Source of the DNA: an uncultured Megasphaera sp.
GTDB lineage: Bacteria > Bacillota > Negativicutes > Veillonellales > Megasphaeraceae
DNA: 7,363 nucleotides
Assembly (NCBI GenBank): GCA_902464195.1
Contig: CABQJB010000097.1
Span: 1-7,363, forward strand
Direction of reading: 5' to 3'
The position numbers and the translations under genes are program-made. Positions 5,052 through 7,363 of the stretch are shown one piece after another. The stretch's first letter is position 1. Every line of letters starts with the position of its first letter. The notes below the pieces were generated by a model that ran no database searches, was not told the origin of the DNA, and worked only from the letters and a program-made list of their open reading frames with translations.

Positions 5052-5741
5052 CTAGACCTCCGATGGCGCTTCTTTCAAGGTCAAAGCATAGTCCTGCCCT
5101 CTTTGGCCGATGATTTCGATGTCAGCCTGGACAGCTTCGAGTTTTTCCCGTAAATACGAGACGTAAATGAAGACGATGCCTTCATCGACGTCATCTTCTT
5201 CATCGCCCCAGACGTTGTCAAAGATCTGTGCCGTCGACAGGGTTTTGCCGGCGTTGGCCATGAAGAATTTCATCAGCTTCGTTTCCTTATTGGCCAGGCG
5301 GATAGAGTTGCGGCAGGCCAGTTCCTGTTCTTCTACGTCGAGTTCGACATTGCCGACAGTAAGTTTCGACGGCGCATAGGACGTCGACCGCCGCGTCAGA
5401 GAGCGCAGGCGGGCCAGGAGTTCGCCCATAGCGAAGGGCTTGGTCAAATAGTCGTCGGCACCGGCGTCGAGGCCAGTAATGCGGTCATCGATTTCGGCTT
5501 TGGCCGTCAGCATGATGACCGGCGTCATATTGCCTTTGTCGCGGATTTCCTTCAAGGCCTGGACACCGTCTTTCTTAGGCATCATGATGTCGAAAATCAT
5601 ACAGTCATAGGACTGGGACAAGGCTTTTTCTACGGCAGCCTGGCCGTCATAAACGGCGTCGACGTCGTATCCCGAATGGGTCAGGATGGCAGACAGAGCT
5701 GCGGACATTTCTTTTTCATCTTCAGCTAATAGAAGACGCAT
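5052..5741 (-). CDS. OmpR/PhoB-family response regulator
   Basis: A cytoplasmic DNA-binding partner of the adjacent kinase. The 229 residues have a receiver domain (1-about 117) with acidic pocket E7/D8, phospho-acceptor Asp51 in IFDIMMPKKDG, Thr79 in VIMLTAK and Lys101 in DYLTKPF, followed by a winged-helix domain (about 126-222) with the typical NKETKLMKFFM, FDNVWG and YVSYLREKLE segments and a GQRGQDYAL hairpin. The start at 5741 is supported by AAGGGGGAA nine bases or so upstream, which overlaps the end of the alarmone synthetase gene (12-base gap). It lies in the order synthetase, regulator, kinase on one transcript. Target genes are unknown. Confidence 0.95.
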   Translation of the reverse strand: MRLLLAEDEKEMSAALSAILTHSGYDVDAVYDGQAAVEKALSQSYDCMIFDIMMPKKDGVQALKEIRDKGNMTPVIMLTAKAEIDDRITGLDAGADDYLTKPFAMGELLARLRSLTRRSTSYAPSKLTVGNVELDVEEQELACRNSIRLANKETKLMKFFMANAGKTLSTAQIFDNVWGDEEDDVDEGIVFIYVSYLREKLEAVQADIEIIGQRGQDYALTLKEAPSEV

Positions 5742-5753
5742 AGCATTTCCCCC

Positions 5754-6368
5754 TTATTCTTGTGCATGGATTAAATTGCGGATGGTCTGCATGGATACGT
5801 CGCACGAAGCCAGTTCATCAGCACAGCGCTTGAGTTCCCGGACGATGAGTTCCGGATTCTTGATGTCGTGCTTGTATTTCATCTGGTGTTCCAGACTGGC
5901 CCAGGAATCCATGGCAATCGTGCGCAGCTGGACTTCGGCATAGAAATGGCCCGGATTGGCGCCAGTCACATCTTCATAAGGCTCTTCCAGTTCCAAAATA
6001 ACGTGGTAGCTGCGGTAGCCATTGGGCTTAACGTGACGGATGTAATCTTTCTCTTCGACAATGCGGACGCCATCGAGGCTTTTCAGGAAGTCGATAGCCC
6101 GATAGATGTCGTCGAGGAAACAACAGACAATGCGGATGCCGATGGCATCGCGGATATCGTGGAGCGCCGAATAGGCCGTCTGGGGCAGGCCCTTGCGGTC
6201 GCATTTTTCCCGCATGCTCCCTTCGGACTTGATGCGGTAAATCAAGTGCTCATAAGCAGCTTCTCCCGTTTTGGCTTTTATATCATCACTATAGGCACGG
6301 ATACGGCTGATAATATCTTCCAGTGTAGCCTGTAAAGCCGGTCCATAGGAACCATAGATAGAATCCAT
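5754..6368 (-). CDS. Small alarmone synthetase, RelQ/YjbM-like GTP pyrophosphokinase
   Basis: It transfers pyrophosphate from ATP to GTP or GDP to make (p)ppGpp-type alarmones, which slow growth and ribosome synthesis. The 204 residues form a single RelA/SpoT synthetase domain, without the HD hydrolase or TGS/ACT regions of long Rel proteins. Motifs: YRIKSEGSMREKCDRKG (44-60, ATP-binding Arg45/Lys47/Lys55 region), RDAIGIRIVC (Asp74, metal ligand), EKDYIRHVKPNGYRSYHVILELE (106-128, G-loop), and AEVQLRTIAMDSWASLEHQMKYK (Glu145 second acid). Spacing and the C-terminal helical tail fit RelQ rather than RelP, although the distinction is not firm. The ATG at 6368 follows GAGGTGA with a 7-base gap. 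It is the first gene of the cluster with the response regulator and kinase, which is unusual company for this enzyme. Confidence 0.92.
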   Translation of the reverse strand: MDSIYGSYGPALQATLEDIISRIRAYSDDIKAKTGEAAYEHLIYRIKSEGSMREKCDRKGLPQTAYSALHDIRDAIGIRIVCCFLDDIYRAIDFLKSLDGVRIVEEKDYIRHVKPNGYRSYHVILELEEPYEDVTGANPGHFYAEVQLRTIAMDSWASLEHQMKYKHDIKNPELIVRELKRCADELASCDVSMQTIRNLIHAQE

Positions 6369-6409
6369 AGTAGTATCACCTCATTCTACAAGTGTTGGAA
6401 TGTACGAAT

Positions 6410-6418
6410 ATTATAGCA
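6410..6418 (-). promoter_or_regulatory. Extended -10 promoter of the alarmone synthetase/two-component operon
   Basis: On the minus strand TG-C-TATAAT (TG at 6418-6417, hexamer 6415-6410) lies about 42 bases before the synthetase ATG. The -35 region falls inside the palindromic terminator just upstream; the best hexamer there is GCGACA, with a short 15-base spacer. The extended -10 probably carries the promoter. Confidence 0.65.
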
Positions 6419-6421
6419 TAG

Positions 6422-6455
6422 AAAAAGGACTGTCGCACGTGCGACAGTCCCTTTT
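6422..6455 (-). terminator. Terminator upstream of the alarmone synthetase operon (end of rex transcription)
   Basis: This is a perfect 24-base palindrome GGACTGTCGCAC/GTGCGACAGTCC (6427-6450). On the minus strand it is followed by TTTTTC, and the opposite side has CTTTT. It separates rex from the synthetase promoter. Its inner 18 bases, CTGTCGCACGTGCGACAG, are identical to those of the terminator at 2502-2536. Confidence 0.85.
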
Positions 6456-6457
6456 GC

Positions 6458-6581
6458 TGTAGGGGCTCGCACGTGGCGAGCCCGCTCTGGGATATGTACG
6501 ATGATATGTACGATTTTCCGACCCGTTTGTTAGAAAAATCATCCCAATTCCTAACGGGTCGCCCACGTGGCGACCCCTACA
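6458..6581. repeat. 124-bp element bounded by two inverted REP-like hairpins
   Basis: The ends (6458-6484 and 6555-6581) are imperfect inverted copies starting TGTAGGGG and each folding into a perfect 8-bp stem: GGGCTCGC/GCGAGCCC with loop ACGTG, and GGGTCGCC/GGCGACCC with loop CACGT. The same CCCCTAC boundary occurs in the elements at 869-966, 1373-1401 and 2586-2613. A third inverted pair, CGACCCGTT...TTAG (6519-6533) with CTAACGGGTCG (6551-6561), overlaps the second hairpin, so the two folds exclude each other. No open frame of note. It lies in the 3' untranslated region of rex and looks like a non-autonomous element. Confidence 0.68.
6491..6514. repeat. Perfect 12-bp tandem duplication
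   Basis: GATATGTACGAT occurs twice with no gap (6491-6502 and 6503-6514), inside the element between the two inverted hairpins. It probably arose by replication slippage. Confidence 0.85.
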
Positions 6582-6657
6582 CCCCAAAAACTATCTGTAC
6601 TACAAACTATAAAGATAATGTAAGGGCGCCCGCCATGTCAATAACGGACAGTCATCA

Positions 6658-7293
6658 TTAATCTTTCTTATTCGTTAAATAGTACGAAATGCGGCTCAGG
6701 CCGATGGACAGGTCTTCGCGGAAGACGAAGATGCCGTCCGGCACGGTCAGGCGCAACGGTGCAAAGGACAGGATGCCCCGGATGCCGGCGGCGACCATCT
6801 GGTCGGCTACCTGCTGGGCTACGGCGGCCGGCGTCGTGATGATACCGATTTGGATGCCTTCGCGCTGAATGACTTCGCCCATTTCAGAAATCGGCGTAAC
6901 TTCGACGCCGCCGACGTTCTGACCGATGATGCGGTGGTCGACGTCGAACAAGCCTGTCGTGCGGAAGCCCAGGCGGCCGAAGGTCTTGTAGTTCGCCAAG
7001 GCCCAGCCGAGATGGCCGATGCCGGCGATACCGATTTTCCAATGCTGCTGCAAGCCGATGATTTCTACGATTTGCTGGCATAATTCACTGACGTAATAGC
7101 CTACGCCCTTTTTCCCAAAAGCCCCAAAACAGGTCAGGTCTTTGCGGATTTGTTCCGGCGTGATTCCCAGCCGTTCCCCTAACTTTTCGGATGAGATGAT
7201 ATCGATTCCCGCGTCTTGCAATAATAGCAAGTCCCTGTAGTACAGCGGCAATCGTTCGATGACAGCATCCGATATTGCCTTTTTCTGTCTCAT
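6658..7293 (-). CDS. rex: Redox-sensing transcriptional repressor Rex
   Basis: Rex binds operators when NAD+ is high and releases them when NADH rises, controlling fermentation and respiration genes. The start chosen is the ATG at 7293-7291, with GGAGGG at 7307-7302 and an 8-base gap; a frame open to a TTG at 7320 would include that ribosome binding site. This gives 211 residues, the normal length. The N-terminal winged helix (1-about 75) has RLPLYYRDLLLL, ISSEKLGERLGITPEQIRKDL and FGAFGKKGVGYYV. The Rossmann domain follows, with GIAGIGHLG (88-96; GxGxxG), acidic FDVD (116-119) at the end of the second strand, and IITTPAAVAQQVAD. The end RISYYLTNK is the helix that swaps between subunits in the dimer. 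It is followed by the 124-bp repeat element and then the terminator at 6422-6455. In Firmicutes rex is a stand-alone gene as often as not, so its neighbours need not be targets. Confidence 0.95.
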   Translation of the reverse strand: MRQKKAISDAVIERLPLYYRDLLLLQDAGIDIISSEKLGERLGITPEQIRKDLTCFGAFGKKGVGYYVSELCQQIVEIIGLQQHWKIGIAGIGHLGWALANYKTFGRLGFRTTGLFDVDHRIIGQNVGGVEVTPISEMGEVIQREGIQIGIITTPAAVAQQVADQMVAAGIRGILSFAPLRLTVPDGIFVFREDLSIGLSRISYYLTNKKD

Positions 7294-7301
7294 GGATAAT
7301 A

Positions 7302-7307
7302 CCCTCC
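7302..7307 (-). promoter_or_regulatory. Ribosome binding site that fixes the rex start
   Basis: On the minus strand GGAGGG lies 8 bases before the ATG at 7293. It falls inside the longer open frame starting at the TTG at 7320, which shows that the nine extra codons are not translated. Confidence 0.85.
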
Positions 7308-7320
7308 AACTATGTCCCAA

Positions 7321-7363
7321 GCTATTCCCTATAGCTATAAGTAATCTTATATAGTGATAATAG
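7321..7363. other. AT-rich leader/promoter region of rex with small dyads
   Basis: Two short inverted repeats are visible: GCTAT-TCCCT-ATAGC (7321-7335) and CTATAAG-TAAT-CTTATA (7335-7351). Several TATA-like hexamers occur on the minus strand, but none pairs with a good -35 inside the window, so I do not place the rex promoter. No TTGTGA/TCACAA-type Rex operator is seen here. Confidence 0.4.

Noticed and set aside
6458..6581. CRISPR-like palindromic repeats
   Set aside because: Only two inverted copies with unequal spacing; no regularly spaced direct repeats and no cas genes.
7294..7320. Nine-codon N-terminal extension of Rex from a TTG start
   Set aside because: The extension contains the GGAGGG ribosome binding site of the ATG at 7293, and Rex proteins normally begin shortly before the RLPLYYR segment.

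Overview
The window looks like a piece of chromosome from an anaerobic Firmicute, most likely one of the Negativicutes close to Megasphaera. That placement is inference. It rests on a redox repressor Rex, a RelQ-type small alarmone synthetase, a GC-rich coding style in the right-hand 5 kb (many GTC, GCC and GAC codons), strong GGAGG/AGGGGG ribosome binding sites, and intergenic DNA full of short palindromes and heptamer repeats. No rRNA, tRNA, CRISPR array or complete insertion sequence was found.

Left part (1-2000), accessory or decaying DNA. An AT-rich gene running in from the left edge encodes the C-terminal part of a probable PD-(D/E)XK restriction endonuclease and ends at a good intrinsic terminator. 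Then come about 400 bases without a convincing gene. They hold hairpins and one copy of a 60-base repeat whose second copy lies 500 bases further on. A short minus-strand fragment resembling the C-terminal tail of Rpn/YhgA-like transposase-associated nucleases follows, then more repeat DNA, then a small membrane-anchored hypothetical protein with an acidic (DDxQY) repeat tail.

Right part (2016-7363), ordinary core genes. A plus-strand gene for a tandem ACT-domain protein with its own promoter converges on a minus-strand class I DAHP synthase gene (first step of aromatic amino acid synthesis). The two are separated by a perfect bidirectional terminator and a 127-base repeat block. Upstream of the DAHP synthase gene, on the same strand, is a tight cluster reading small alarmone synthetase -> OmpR-type response regulator -> sensor histidine kinase, with gaps of 12 and 3 bases. 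It has its own extended -10 promoter. Further upstream is rex, separated from the cluster by a repeat element and a terminator.

How it may work together (inference): Rex senses NADH/NAD+, the alarmone synthetase makes (p)ppGpp-type nucleotides, and the two-component pair senses an envelope or external signal, so the right half is largely regulatory with an aromatic-biosynthesis entry enzyme beside it. I did not find a clearly undescribed system. The observations most worth checking are the alarmone-synthetase/two-component operon, a family of CACGTG-centred and GGGNCG-type palindromes dispersed through the intergenic spaces, and an operator-like dyad over the presumed start of DAHP synthase transcription.
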